Shown here: positions 14,137 to 26,345 of the stretch, piece by piece | Layout of the letters: each line of letters starts with the position of its first letter | Position numbering within the stretch: the stretch's first letter is position 1 | Source: Trichinella spiralis | Taxonomy: Eukaryota; Nematoda; Enoplea; Trichinellida; Trichinellidae | NCBI GenBank assembly: GCA_000181795.3 | Contig: CM012954.1 | Coordinates: forward strand, 11,105,576 to 11,169,575 | Reading direction: 5' to 3' | Length of the DNA: 64,000 nucleotides | Notes under the pieces: generated by a model | Seen by the model: the letters and a program-made list of their open reading frames with translations, nothing else | What the model was told of the DNA's origin: nothing | Database searches by the model: none | Translations under genes and position numbers: made by a program

Positions 14137-17100
14137 TTATTTACATGCCGATATTAATTTTATCATTTGCCCGTACGGCCCAGAAGGCATGTGAAGACCC
14201 CAGACGAAATCCAAGTGATCAGTTTCATTGTACAGATAACTGCCGAGAAGATTCGGCAACTCTGATTGCAAGTGAAGAACGTCCTTTTCGACGCTGAAAA
14301 TATCATCAGATCCCCAATACAATGCTACTGGAAGTTTCACATTGCCGGCATGATATAGCGGAGGAGATATCTAAATGAATAAAGTAATAAGTAAATAAAT
14401 TTGTTCTTTTGTTAAATTTCAATTATAAACTCACCTGACCATACTTTTTCAGGTTTCCAATTTTTCCAAAATCAAATTTTTGCATTTGTCCGCTATTCAT
14501 AAGCTATACAAATGAAATGTAATAATTAAAAATAAATAAATAAAATAATAATAATAATAATAATAAACAACCTGAAGATAATGAATTATGTTCATTGTTG
14601 ACGACCCTGCAGGACTGTGCGAAAGATATACGGGAAGTCGACTCTATAAAAACGGATTATGCAACGATCAACGCGTAACAAAGTTTGTTTAGTTTAAATG
14701 TTTAAAAATATTGCAATGTTTTTTTTTCCTTAAAATTAAAAAAAATAAAAAATAAAATGGTAAATTGGTATTTTTTTAAACATGATATTATATAAGTGCA
14801 AAAACTGCAACTGCATAATTTCATTTACAGTTTTTTTTCATTTTATTCAACTTTAATTTAAAATTTAAAAACCAGCGCTATACGGAATAAAATTTCACTA
14901 AAGTCAGTAAACATTTTCAGTAATGATTGAAATTACTGCTAAAAGAAGTTTCAAAATATTCATTTAAAAAGATACAATTAATTCACAAATGCGATATGAT
15001 TCATCATAAAAATAAGGCTTCAGTCAGAAATAAAATGAAAAAAATATTTTTTTTGTAATAAACTTTAGAGATATGAATTTATTATTTGAAAAAATTCACT
15101 TCTCTGCACCAATGCTTTATTTCATTAACAATTCATTAGCGTTCAATCATTACTTGAGCATTCATTGTTCGCTCATCCATTTTCACCACTTAATACAATT
15201 AATTATTCCTCATTAATTTCAAACTGTTCTTTCATGTATGTAAAGAACATAAGTTAATTAATTATACTTTAGAATAAATAATGTAGAAATGAAAAGAAAA
15301 AAATATATATAATAATAAAAGAGAATATGCATAAACAAGAGCAAATCATAATAGAAGTTGCATGCATGCATGCATGTATTCGGTGATCAAAAGAAAAAAA
15401 AAAATTATCTCTAAAAGACTGAACACTTCAATATCAAAATGCTGATTTTGTTTAAACATAATACAAAACAATAAAGAGCAAAATTAACAAATGCAACCTT
15501 TTCTCATTTAATATTTGAAGTGTTTTTTTTAATTAGATAAAAAATTTCATGAAAAACTCTTTGTATTACAATCAAATAAACTTTAAAAAGTCAATTGTGA
15601 CAATAATAATTATTATTATTATAAAAATTTATCTTACGAATAAAATGCAAATTTATTATTTTCAAACGTAAGATGTGCTGAGTAGACAAAACTGCGTTTG
15701 AATAATGCTAACTTGAAAATATAAGTAAGATTATTTTTAAAAAAAAATAAACTTTTAAATAAAAGCTATCAAAAACTCGTTAAATTTTCACTATTCAATG
15801 TTACTTTCAAAAATTTAAAATCAATTATCGTAATGTTTGTTGTTGCCAATTAAATTTTATAAATGTACCGTTTTACATATAATGCTATGTTTGTAAATAT
15901 AATTAAAAAATAAAAAATGAAATTTCTCGCTTACTGAATTTATGTGCTTGTAGTCGTAGCCGGCAATGAGTAGGATAATATTTTCACACAAGAATGCTGT
16001 TCTTCCTTTGCAAAGATTGCCACCAATTATTTGCAAAACTTTAGTTGATGGAAGAAATTCATAGCCACCGAATAATTCAATAATGAACTAAATTAGAAAT
16101 TTAAAATTAAAGAAAAAAAATGTAATGCTAAATTTCAAATAACAACATCCAGCCTCAGAATACTTTCATAATTCCAGATATTGGCGCGATGCTTTTGATG
16201 AAACTCGTCGTATTGCCAAGGTAAGCAACTGGCGCCAAAGCGTGAAATGTTCTGATCTGAAAATGAGCAAAAATGAAATGCAAATTTGTAAATCCTTTGT
16301 ACAGACAGAACATCTCTAGTTCACCCTAGTTTCGGCCCATGTTGGTTCTTCAGAAAATAAGATGAACCCAAGCAAAGAACCCTGCGAATGACCAGCGTAA
16401 TGCAAAGCTTGTTTACCGGTCTTGTTGAATATGAAGTCAACTATAGCTTTGAGGTCGTATTTGGCCATTTCGTCAAAGCTGAAACAAAGATAGAAAGAGA
16501 AAAAGAGGGAGAAAAAAAAACAATATATATATATATATACCTAAAAGTCCAAAACAATTTCGACGACGGATGCAGTGTTTTGTGCTGTCGTCCGTAAGTA
16601 TTGCCTCTGACATTGCCCAGCCAAACGTCATAACCAGCATCAGATAATAAATATCCTGAATTCACATGCAAATTTTCAATGGTACCATATTAGATAGCGT
16701 ATGAAAATTTACCCAAGCTTTCGTTGTCAAAATTAATAACCCAGTCAACTGAAGATTGCAATAAGCCATGCTGAAGCAGTACTGGCTCTTTTCTGGCATC
16801 GGAAGTGTTTAATGTGTGTTTATCATTCGATATACTAAATATAATTATATATAATTATATATTTTCTAATACAATTCTCACCGATGAATTCGCAAGATAT
16901 AACCATCTTCTGTAACAACAGTGTGCTCTTCGCACAGATAACGTAGTAGACCTGCCATACCACACTAAATTATTTGATCTATTATAAAATTTTAATCTCA
17001 AAAAGCGAATGCGATTTTCACCTACCGTATCTAAATAGGCTTCCGGTGGCATGTTCAGCTTCTGCTCTTTCACCGGCTGACTGATCGTAGAGGATAAAAT

Positions 17101-17157
17101 TCCAAACTTTCCAAGCAGCAGCAGTAGAAATTGCAATACAAAAATCCAAATTACCAT
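14137..17157 (-). CDS. Acid lipase, alpha/beta-hydrolase lipase family (LIPA/LIPF type)
   Basis: Secreted or lysosomal lipase that hydrolyses triglycerides or cholesteryl esters. Ten exons on the minus strand: 17157-17026, 16964-16882, 16834-16713, 16655-16541, 16478-16325, 16256-16164, 16087-15935, 14643-14572, 14503-14435 and 14370-14137. They give 408 aa in consistent phase, the usual family length. Residues 1-26 form a hydrophobic signal peptide. Family blocks are [27 protein letters not shown] and [21 protein letters not shown]. The nucleophile elbow GHSQG puts the catalytic serine at residue 182; SDD near 352-354 supplies the acid, and DHLDF gives histidine 383. All three catalytic residues are present, so the enzyme should be active. 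Nematodes carry several such lipl genes; which one this matches cannot be told. Intron 7 (14644-15934) is unusually large and AT-rich. Confidence 0.93.
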
Positions 17158-18222
17158 TTTCTCTGACCAAAGCAGAAATTCACCAGAACAAATTCATCGC
17201 TTTGCCTGGCAAAAGTTGGAAACTTTATTTAACACAGCTTCACAAAAGCAAACAGATAATTTTTCAATGAAACAACAACGCTGACAATGCTTGACGACGT
17301 TGAACAACTAATAAATATGGTTAAAGTAAATTTTGTCAAGAACACACCTTGTTTGTCCGATGTGTTTCCCACTCGTTCAAAAGTGGCATGTTTTTTTATT
17401 CAAACAATACAGTCAAAATTTATAAAATATGCAAACAGAAAATTGCAACAAAATGCCGACAAATAAGTTTAAGTGAATAAAGAAAATGATAAAATTTTAA
17501 AATAAACAATTTTGAACAAAACAACCATTTCAAACTGTTAATAGATCAAAATAATAACCGTGTGTCAACCAACATGTGAAAATACTAGAATTCGGTTTAT
17601 ACTTTTTACAGAATTACTCATTTTTGTCCATTTTCAGATTAATTATTCAATAAATATTACTTGTAAAGTGATAACATTTGAATTGATTGACCATTTTCAC
17701 AGTACAATTTAGTACTTTTACAAGAAATAAATTGAAGTAAATATTTCAAATATTGCAATGAAAGTTGTGATAATTGATTGTAAACAGTTAACACAACAAA
17801 ACAATCGAAAACAACGAAAGTACAAAACATAATAAAGAACAATGAATATTTGAAATATTTTGAACAAAATTGGAAACAAATAACACCATTTAAGGACCAA
17901 TGACATGTGGCACAATTGATCACAGTATACTTAAAAAACTGAAAGTATTAATTAATGTAATACAGTATAAAAATTAGTATATAATTTTATATTGTTACAT
18001 TGTGCAATGATCAATATGTTGATATTTGATAATTGTTTGATGAATATAAAATTATAATGAAATTGACAAATTGACATTTTTTCGTATGCGCGTTGTTTGA
18101 ATGTGCAACAGTATTCATAGCAGAGCTGTGCTATTCTATTTGACGAAAAATAATGGAAAAATGAAGAAAATTCAAGTCACCGTGTGCATCGTTCGTGCGT
18201 TGAACAAAATAAATAAATAAAT

Positions 18223-18399
18223 TTATTGTTCTAAAACCTGACTGACAGTGATCGGCGTTGTATTTTGATAATGTTTAATTCTTGTGGGTCTGCGACGCCG
18301 TTGAGGGGTTGGTTCCGCGTGGAGGATTCGTTCTTTTATTTCTTCCTCTATTTTTTTTGGGTTTTCAATTTCAATTTTCAATTCACTTCTGTCCATCAT
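18223..18399 (-). CDS. Candidate small protein, 58 aa, unknown function
   Basis: An intact short frame starting MMDRSELKIEIENPKK and ending TPITVSQVLEQ. It is charged, with a basic run QRRRRPTR at residues 33-40 that would be a good basophilic kinase site. An AATAAA hexamer overlaps its stop codon. It stands in one of the GC-richer islands, while the DNA on either side is AT-rich. The RRRRPT string also occurs at the PKA site of protein phosphatase inhibitor-1, but the rest does not convincingly match, so I make no family call. All three frames entering from a splice site just upstream meet a stop, so the ATG would be the start. It may be chance. Confidence 0.3.
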   Translation of the reverse strand: MMDRSELKIEIENPKKIEEEIKERILHAEPTPQRRRRPTRIKHYQNTTPITVSQVLEQ

Positions 18400-20106
18400 T
18401 GTTCACTTTAATTTGAACGTTTTGTCACTTTGGCAAAGGGAAAATTAAATAACCAATCTATCTATAGTCAAGGTGACAGCATGCTGAAGCTTGAAGAATT
18501 ACTGACTCACTGGTGTGACATTTCAATATTGGCCGATTGATTTTGTTCTGCCAGCCACCTGGGAAACGAGCAGCAACGACAACGACTTTCGGCCAATTTT
18601 CATACTCGTAAATTGTTTAAGACCGTGTTCACTGGCTTGTCCTATCCTTTCTTTTCCCTCATCCAAAACTTTGCCACTTTCAAGAAAACAAATATTTAAA
18701 TAAAAACAAATTGAATAGATTATTACGAAAGAAAAATCCAATTATTATAAGGTTACATTTTTATTATAATGTATAATAATAAAAGTTTTAATGTTGTCTT
18801 TTCACTGTTTCATGATGATTTTCACATATACATATATACAACACGTTCAAATTATCAATTTCCAATAACAAATAATTGAAAATTTTCAATTAAATGAATG
18901 AATGAATTAATTAATTAATTTGAATGAATGAATGAATGAAACGATGAAATGTATAAAATGATAAAAGTGAATGAATTGGTATTATGCATGTGTGGGTTTC
19001 AGTTGGAAATCTGTATAAAACTTTGTTGGCAATTTTTCCAAATCAATGCAAAAATCTTTCAATTGAAAAGAGAGACAATACGTCAATCAAAAACACGTCT
19101 TTGCTTATCTCAGACCAGCATCGTCTTGTCTATAAACTATTAAACTAAGCTATTCCAAGCAACCTTGTCAAATAGGCTGTCAATGCTGCTGTTACAATTT
19201 TGAGCATTTTTGTATGCAAAATAAAAAGTTATTACAAATTTAGCAAAACTTGGACCAACTGTGATGTGATTTATACTACAGAATGCTCACGTGACAAGCA
19301 TCATCTGCTGTTGAAAGTATTAAAAAATTATCATCATCAAAAAAAAAAAGAAGAACTTTCTTCACTCGACAACAGCACAGCTTATTTCCTCCTGTTGAAG
19401 AGCAAAAAGTTCAAAAAAAAAACATTTTTAAGAAATTATTTTTAATAAACAAATAAATAAAACTTTTGATTTGTATTGATATTTTCATTTTGTTAAAAAT
19501 TGTTTACGAATTTATGAGCTTTGTGATTGATTTATTCCACTACCTGATCTCCGCACCTTTGCTGCTTTCCGGTAGCTTATAAGATAAGGAAAAAGCAAAT
19601 TATATTACAAACAACATCCGGGTCTGTGTGTGCTTGTTGGATATTTTGACAAAATCAGAGAAAGAAAAAAAGAGGAAGAGAAGGTGAAATGAGTTAAAGC
19701 AGAAAACAATTTTTTTTAATTATTCAATAATAATAATACTCAAAGAACAACCATCGAGAAATGGGCTTAATTTGAAATTTAAGCTACCCAATTTTTGGAA
19801 GCTAAACTAACACGGCGCCGGTGAAACTAACAGTTGTGAAAGAACAACTTTTGTCTGCTTGTGGTGAATTTGCTCGCCTATGACCAACGATGCGAGGAAC
19901 ATAAATCACTAATAGCTGCAAGCTGCCATTATTATTATTATTAAGCTATGAAATCAACGCTTTTCCTACGGGGAAGTGTTTGTTGTTTATTGGTGTTTAC
20001 TTTTGTTTTTTTATTCTTTCATTCCTCTCAACTCAACGCCTAAATCTATGTAGTACAAAATTCAGCAGGCACTTTTATTTTTCAATAAACGATTTTCATT
20101 TATCGT

Positions 20107-20277
20107 CTACTCAATCAGCTTAATAATCTTAGCCAGACGCAGATCGGAGGAAATCCACGCATCGGCTGTATAATCCAATCCGACGACAACTGAGGTGCAC
20201 AAGCCACCGGACTGACCTTCACCAGCCGGTGGTTGTTGGTCAAAAGCCCGTATGCCTGCCGCTAATCGCTCGTAATT
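20107..20277 (-). CDS. Candidate terminal coding exon of an unrecognised minus-strand gene
   Basis: Reading leftward from a possible 3' splice site (CGGCTAG before 20277), 56 codons stay open to a TAG at 20107-20109. An AATAAA signal sits 28 bases further on (20074-20079). The peptide has a protein-like stretch, GLCTSVVVGLDYTADAW, then LRLAKIIKLIE at the end. Against it, other frames of this GC-rich island are also open, the splice site has a poor pyrimidine tract, and I could not find upstream exons. No family recognised. Confidence 0.25.
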   Translation of the reverse strand, partial: NYERLAAGIRAFDQQPPAGEGQSGGLCTSVVVGLDYTADAWISSDLRLAKIIKLIE

Positions 20278-23200
20278 CTAGCCGAGCTTTTGCCAACTAG
20301 CGACTCCAATTTCACTCAACCTCTCTGTATATTTACAAATGTGGTGGTCGCGTGCAGCAATAATTCACTTGAACGCTTATTACCTGACATATGCATTAAT
20401 TGTCTGTTTCCTCTTCTCTCTCTTTTTTTTCAGAAAATACAACGAGAAAACAAACTTGACAATTATTCAAATTTAACAATGATAAGGTAAGCTGAAAAAG
20501 CTCGTTCATATTTTGTTAAATTGTAAACAAAAATTTCACTCGTCCAATTTTGAATACAAAATAACATTACTGTTGATATTTCTTTTAAAATCTTATTTTC
20601 CATTTTTTTTGATGTTATTCCTTTTTTTAACATTTGCAATATATGCAACAGAACTTCTAACTGTACTAATATAGCAATGTAAGCAATTTTTTCTGATGCA
20701 ATTTTTGAAATGTAAAATTTGAAATTTTTTTCTTCAATGCTGAAAGTTGAAAGACTCGAAATCAATTGCAAACAAAGCCTAAGCAACAAATCAAAAGTAG
20801 ATAACAAAGAGAAAAAAAAACACGAAGCAAAAGCAAAAAGAAAAAAAAAGAATAGCAAGTAAGTAAGCTCGGTCATTTCGTGCTTTTCAACTTCGTCCAC
20901 GAAATGCTGTTTAATTTTTAATAATTTTTTAAACTATAACTAAAATAACTATTAAAAAAAATAAACTGATAATTTGATGATATTTGAAAGAGAAAAAAAA
21001 AGATTTTCATCGTGTAAAATATTCAACCACACTGCTGACACCACATGCAATATCTTGTGAATAAATAAATAAATAAGCTTAATAAACGTTTAAAAATTGT
21101 GCAAATTTTTAGCTATTTTTTTTCTTTTAATTCGACTTGGTGGTATGTGGAAGTTGTTGAAAATGAAATAAATTTTATATAATTCGAGCCTTGATATTTA
21201 AAGAAAGCATAATATTTTGTGAATAATAATCATCACATGAATGTTAATAGTAAAGAGAAAAAGTAGATAGATTGAAAAAAAAATCATGTTTGCAAAATCT
21301 GCTGCAAACTGCGGATGATGAAAATTCGAATAAATTTTTCAAACTGACATTGGTAAAATTGCTAGTGAAGAGAGTGAAAAGAAAGAAAAAACAAAATAAC
21401 ACACATAAATTATAATACGTATGAGAAGGATGGAATAACTTCAGCTTTATTGAAATAAATTCAATTTTTCTCGGCTAAAAAGAGTGAAGCTTTCAAAGAA
21501 AATTTTCAAATTTTATCTTCACCATAGTAGGAGAGAAATAGAAGAACTTTTTGCACGCACAATTTTCAACAACCCCCTCCCTTGAAATGTGTGTGAAGAT
21601 GGATTTCATATAAATTCTACATTTAAATTTTATTAAAAGTTGTCGTTTTATTTTTCAGCATTTCACAAAAGAAAAATGATCATATAATAAATAATTTTTC
21701 CATCTGCGTATTAATAATATTATTGTTGCATAATGACTGTGCACTAAGTCAGTAATTGTTACGATGAACAGAGAAGGAAATTTTATTAATTTTCGTAAAA
21801 CACACCAAAACGTTCCCAATTCAGTGTTGAATTGAATTTCAAATTCTGCTGATAAAAATGTACTTTTTCTTAAAGCACCTGTCTATCCGAGAAAGAGAGA
21901 TTTGAAATTTCATCTTCACCTTACTTTATTTTGTCTAATTCAACAAAGCATCTGCATTTTTAGCATTAAAAACAACAACAACAAATTTTTATTGCAATAA
22001 ATTCCCACTCTGTACCTCTCTCTCCCACCCTATCAATCTCTTTCTCTGTCAACAATCCCATAGCCAAAACAAGCATCTATTTATTTGTTTTCTTTTCAAA
22101 AAAAATTAAAAATCAAAATAGTTAAATTTCAAAAAAAAATTTACGTGCATTTACTTATATAATTACACTAACTGCTGCTGCAGAGGTAGAAAAATACACT
22201 GGTTGCTAAGCTGGTTGTTCAACGTATCATTATTAATAATCTAATGGTGATACAAGTATGACGAATGTATGAAAATTATCATCTGGTACGAAATTGTTCG
22301 TTCAGTTAATCAAGTAAGAAACAAATAAAACACAAAATTTTCTTGTTCTGAAAAATCCCCATCATAGCATGCTTGTTATATATATATGGCAAAAAATGAT
22401 GAACACTGATTGATCAAAACTAAACCCAACACATATCCCTGCGTGCAGGGTGAAAATTTCAGTCAAAATCTCAAGTTGGAAGAGAAGAGAAAATTGTACG
22501 GAGGTGGGGTATACACACACATACACACACACACAGGTCGTGGCAGGGGGTGGGATATTGTTTTCTTATTGTTTATTTTTAGTTAATGTTTTTTTTCTTC
22601 TCGTCTGTTCTCCTCCAATGACCGGAAGGAAGATTGTTTAGCTAAAAGCGGCCGTGATTTGACGTGTTGTTTTTGTCGACCACTGGAGTCTAAAATTGTC
22701 AGTTAGTAGAGACAGATGGCGTCGGTTGGCGATCAATTGCTAGAAGACCTCGATTGGCCGTGACCGTGATGCTTCACGAAATGGACTCGGCTCCACCACA
22801 CCTACGTCGGCTCGGCTGTTCGTCGATTGTCGTCTAATGAGGCGATCTGGAGATGCCGCCCCTATGAAAACCCACAGACGGCCATGATACCCAGGGATTG
22901 TATTGTACTGTATTGTATTCAACCGGTTAAACGCATTACGCTTCCAAACGCATAACCTCGTCTGTTGTTTGGACTTGTCACCACCTGCTCGACATTGTCC
23001 AGCGTTGGTTGTCAACTTCAGCACTGATATTACCACACAACAAGCCCCTAAGATTTCAGCCTTCAGATGTTGTTTGCTGCTTCACACCTCGACCGGCCAG
23101 CTAATTTCCACCACCGTCCAGTCGAGTCGTCCGTGTCCATCTGCGACGGCTACCGCCCGCCGCTTTGACCGGCTTTATTGGCACTCTCGACCCGCCTGGA

Positions 23201-25547
23201 TCAGCGCGTTCAGACTCTTCATCTTCTCGGCCCGTATCCTCAACTGACCTTGCTCTGACGTGCACGCACCAGCACCTGCCCTTTGTCGTCGATTAATAGT
23301 CGACCAACGGCGCCAGCTGCCCGTCCTTACCTGACCGTTTTCAGAATTATGTCAGGAGATTGGCTCTTAATCGGGGTCGTTTGGTTCATTTGAAATCCAA
23401 ATCCACTGATTTCAATCACCGGCAATCCAATTAGCCCGTACGCAATATCCAGCGCATCAATAAACCGCTTCATCCGCTTAAAACTTACCCGACCACCACC
23501 ACCGCAGACTAGGCTATTTATTCATTCATTCACTGTACGTCTTTTTGCTGCTGAACGTTTTTTGTTTTCATATTTTCATAGATTTATTTTTGTGAATAGT
23601 TTTTATCTTTCCAATCTGTTGCTGAAATTTCTTGATTTTTTCAACAGGCTCGTCACAAGATGCGTTTTTCTTTCGACAAAAGCAGATTCTTATCGACACA
23701 GACCAAATGGATACAAGTTGAACAAAAGGAGCGGTAAGTAGTGTAAACAAAATTTCGTAAAAGCAATGTCGCAGGGAAAAGGGAAAATCAACGGCAAAAG
23801 CTTCGTCCATCAAATATGCTCAGTATTTGTTTGGCTTTCAACAATTTTACATAAACATCATCATTATTGTTGAAAAACTGAGAAGAAAGAAAAAAAAAAT
23901 AAAGTTAAAAATTCCCTACCAAGCTGCAAAAGCACAAGATTACTGTTGAATGAAAATTTAAAAAAAAACAAACTTTTCCTTCAAAAAAACAGAACCTTAC
24001 AAAACATGTAAACTTATTTGTTTTTTTTTTCTTATAGTATGCTTTTTGGAAAGTCGTCGGATATTTTATAATAGTTGTATGTTAATTATTTGGAATGTGG
24101 TTGGTTGTCAAGATATTGAAACGAAATTTCAATGTTTCGATGTGACGACCAATTGGATGGAAAAAAAGAAGCAGAAGTATCATCATCATCATCAGAAATG
24201 ATAAATACGCGCTGCTACCCTACGGGATACTGAGTCGACATTATTCAATTTCGCGAGAGAAACTGTAAAGCAGCAACAACTGCAAAAGGATGAGAAGAAG
24301 AGAAAGAAGAATTTAGCCGTCGTATGTAAAAAGAAGAAAATTGCTGTGGTTCAAACAAAGCAATAGAAAGAGAGAAAGGCTGTTTTATCTGAATAAAAAG
24401 GTAAGATTGAATGGATTGATTTTGCACAAAAAATTCGAATAGACATTTTCAACATGCAGATGGATGCAAGTAGTAGGTGAAAGTTTTCCTTGAAACAAAA
24501 AGAATACGCATGCTTAAATGATGAAATAATAAAAAGCAAAAAGCACTTTTAAAAAACCGTGAAACACGAACGGAGAACATCTGCAATTGGCAGATTGAAT
24601 TCATTTTTCTGACCTTCAAAATCTTTTTGTCAGCGGTATCAGTTGAACAAATTATACGATAACTATGTACAGTGAATAAATTGTAAAAATGGAAAAATGA
24701 ATCAAACAATAACTAACTTTTCATAATCAAAATAAAGTAAGTGTCTTTTAATTTCCCCATCGAAATTCAAAGATTATTTAAATTTTTTTGCGTTATAGAT
24801 TTTTTCTCTTTGTGTGTGTGTGTGCGAATGAAACAACAAATAAGCCGAAAAGCGTTTTGTAAAGTAAAAAAGAGACAAAGATGAAGAAGATTCGACAAAA
24901 AGTTATTTGTGTATGTTTGTTTATTTGTTTGTATTCCTCAAACCCATATTATAATTTTTTTTGAAGCGGATAAATGACAAGTACTATCGAATAGAGATGT
25001 TGGTTTTGTAAAAAAAAATAGCTGTCGTTACGTTGTTACCTTGTACCTATGTAAAAGTAGATTGAATTCGATTTTCCGAATATCATTGATCGAACAGGAT
25101 GATTGGTAAGTGCTTTTGTGTTTGTGTTCAGACTAGGGTCAAAAGTTCCGCCCAACCCGATTATACTATACAATACACTAGTCAACTCCGCCCACATGAA
25201 GAAACCATACGGCGGTGTTCGAAAACACGTAGCAGCTTTTTTTCCCTTTCCACTTTCGCTGACTAAGCGAGAAAAAAACAAGAAAAAAAAGAAGAAAAAA
25301 AGTTGCCCATGCAAGCAAGCTTGTTGTTGATTATATTAGTTAGCAGCGCCGATTTAGAAATATGAACCATTCGTTGGATATTATTCAGCTTTGCAATTTT
25401 TCTCTCAACTTCCTGGTACTGTTAAAGCAAAGTGTGACGTGTACTTTCATTTCCATCCTTCCCCCCTCCCCCCATTTCTTCACACCTCTGATCGAGCGCT
25501 ATTTTCGCTTTTTGCCATTTACTACTCTTTTTCCCTTTGTCTTTCAG

Positions 25548-25820
25548 CTGGACTTTGTCTGCAAAACTTCATTGACCAATGGGAAAGTAGAAAAAACAAC
25601 AGTTGCCATAACGTGAGCTAAAAGAGCGCAAAATTGTTATTGAAGCGAATTTCGTGCGCGGTGTACGATAGCGTCATCAGTTTTGGCAAAAGACAGGACA
25701 AAAACTGTGCAATGGAAAATGTTGTTGATGCTGCTGCTGCTGCTGCTGATGATGATGATGAAGTGTTGAATAGACACGCACCAATGCCGACAAACGGTTG
25801 GAATATTGGAAACAAGCGAG
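25548..25820 (+). other. Candidate spliced exon upstream of zag-1, with an ATG
   Basis: A long pyrimidine tract ending TTTGTCTTTCAG precedes 25548, and a strong donor GTGAGT follows 25820. Both splice sites are as good as any in the confident genes here. Inside, an ATG at 25712 opens 36 codons that run into the donor in phase 1: MENVVD, six alanines, four aspartates, then NRHAPMPTNGWNIGNKR. The Ala/Asp run comes from a GCT/GAT microsatellite. It could be a non-coding 5' exon, an alternative amino-terminal exon of zag-1, or part of a separate transcript. Confidence 0.3.
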
Positions 25821-26174
25821 GTGAGTGAGATGTTGACAGCGGTAGATTCGTGCGAAAATTGGAAATTCAGTCCAATTTCGATGTCGACAGTATATAGATA
25901 GATATAGAGCAGCAGAAAGTTGGCTCGTGTCGAACGGGATGCGCTATTGGCTGTGGAAACGTACTACTGCCACTCCAGAGGCCAATAAAAGCAGACGTGC
26001 GCTTCCAATTTCCATCGTCCGTTGTCCACTTGTGGTAGTCTACGTCTACGGCCGTTAGTTAGTCTATCCATCCATCCATCCATCCATCCATCCATCTATA
26101 TGTCTGTCTAAATATGTCTTTTCTCTTTTCTCTCTGTTTGTCTGTTCGTTGACGCGGGTCCGCATTCTTCCCAG

Positions 26175-26345
26175 CTTGCCGAGCAAAGAAAGAAGAGAAT
26201 CGATGTCCGCCATTGCACGTGATCGTCATTTGCCATCATCTTATGTGGACGACGTCGATTGAGTTACGTGAATTAACCTGCCAAAGCGCGCGCATCTGCC
26301 CGTCCGATCACCAATCCAGATAGCTGCCAGCATCGTCATGCAGCG
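26175..26345 (+). other. Candidate spliced exon upstream of zag-1
   Basis: A good acceptor (CATTCTTCCCAG) lies just before 26175 and a strong donor GTGAGT follows 26345. Every frame meets a stop inside, so it is best read as untranslated, or as a 3'-coding end in one frame. A CCAAT box and an AATAAAAG box near 25980 could make this whole block a promoter and first exon instead. The same strand and splice quality as 25548-25820 suggest one spliced transcript heading for the gene at 34.1 kb. Confidence 0.3.

Noticed and set aside
20463-20900. 145-codon minus-strand hydrophobic frame
   Set aside because: The plus strand is strongly A-rich, which removes stops from this frame and yields Phe/Leu runs; no motif, signal or splice support.
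22740-23247. Overlapping open frames of about 100 codons on both strands
   Set aside because: Both strands are open because the island is GC-rich; neither product resembles a family and they cannot both be coding.
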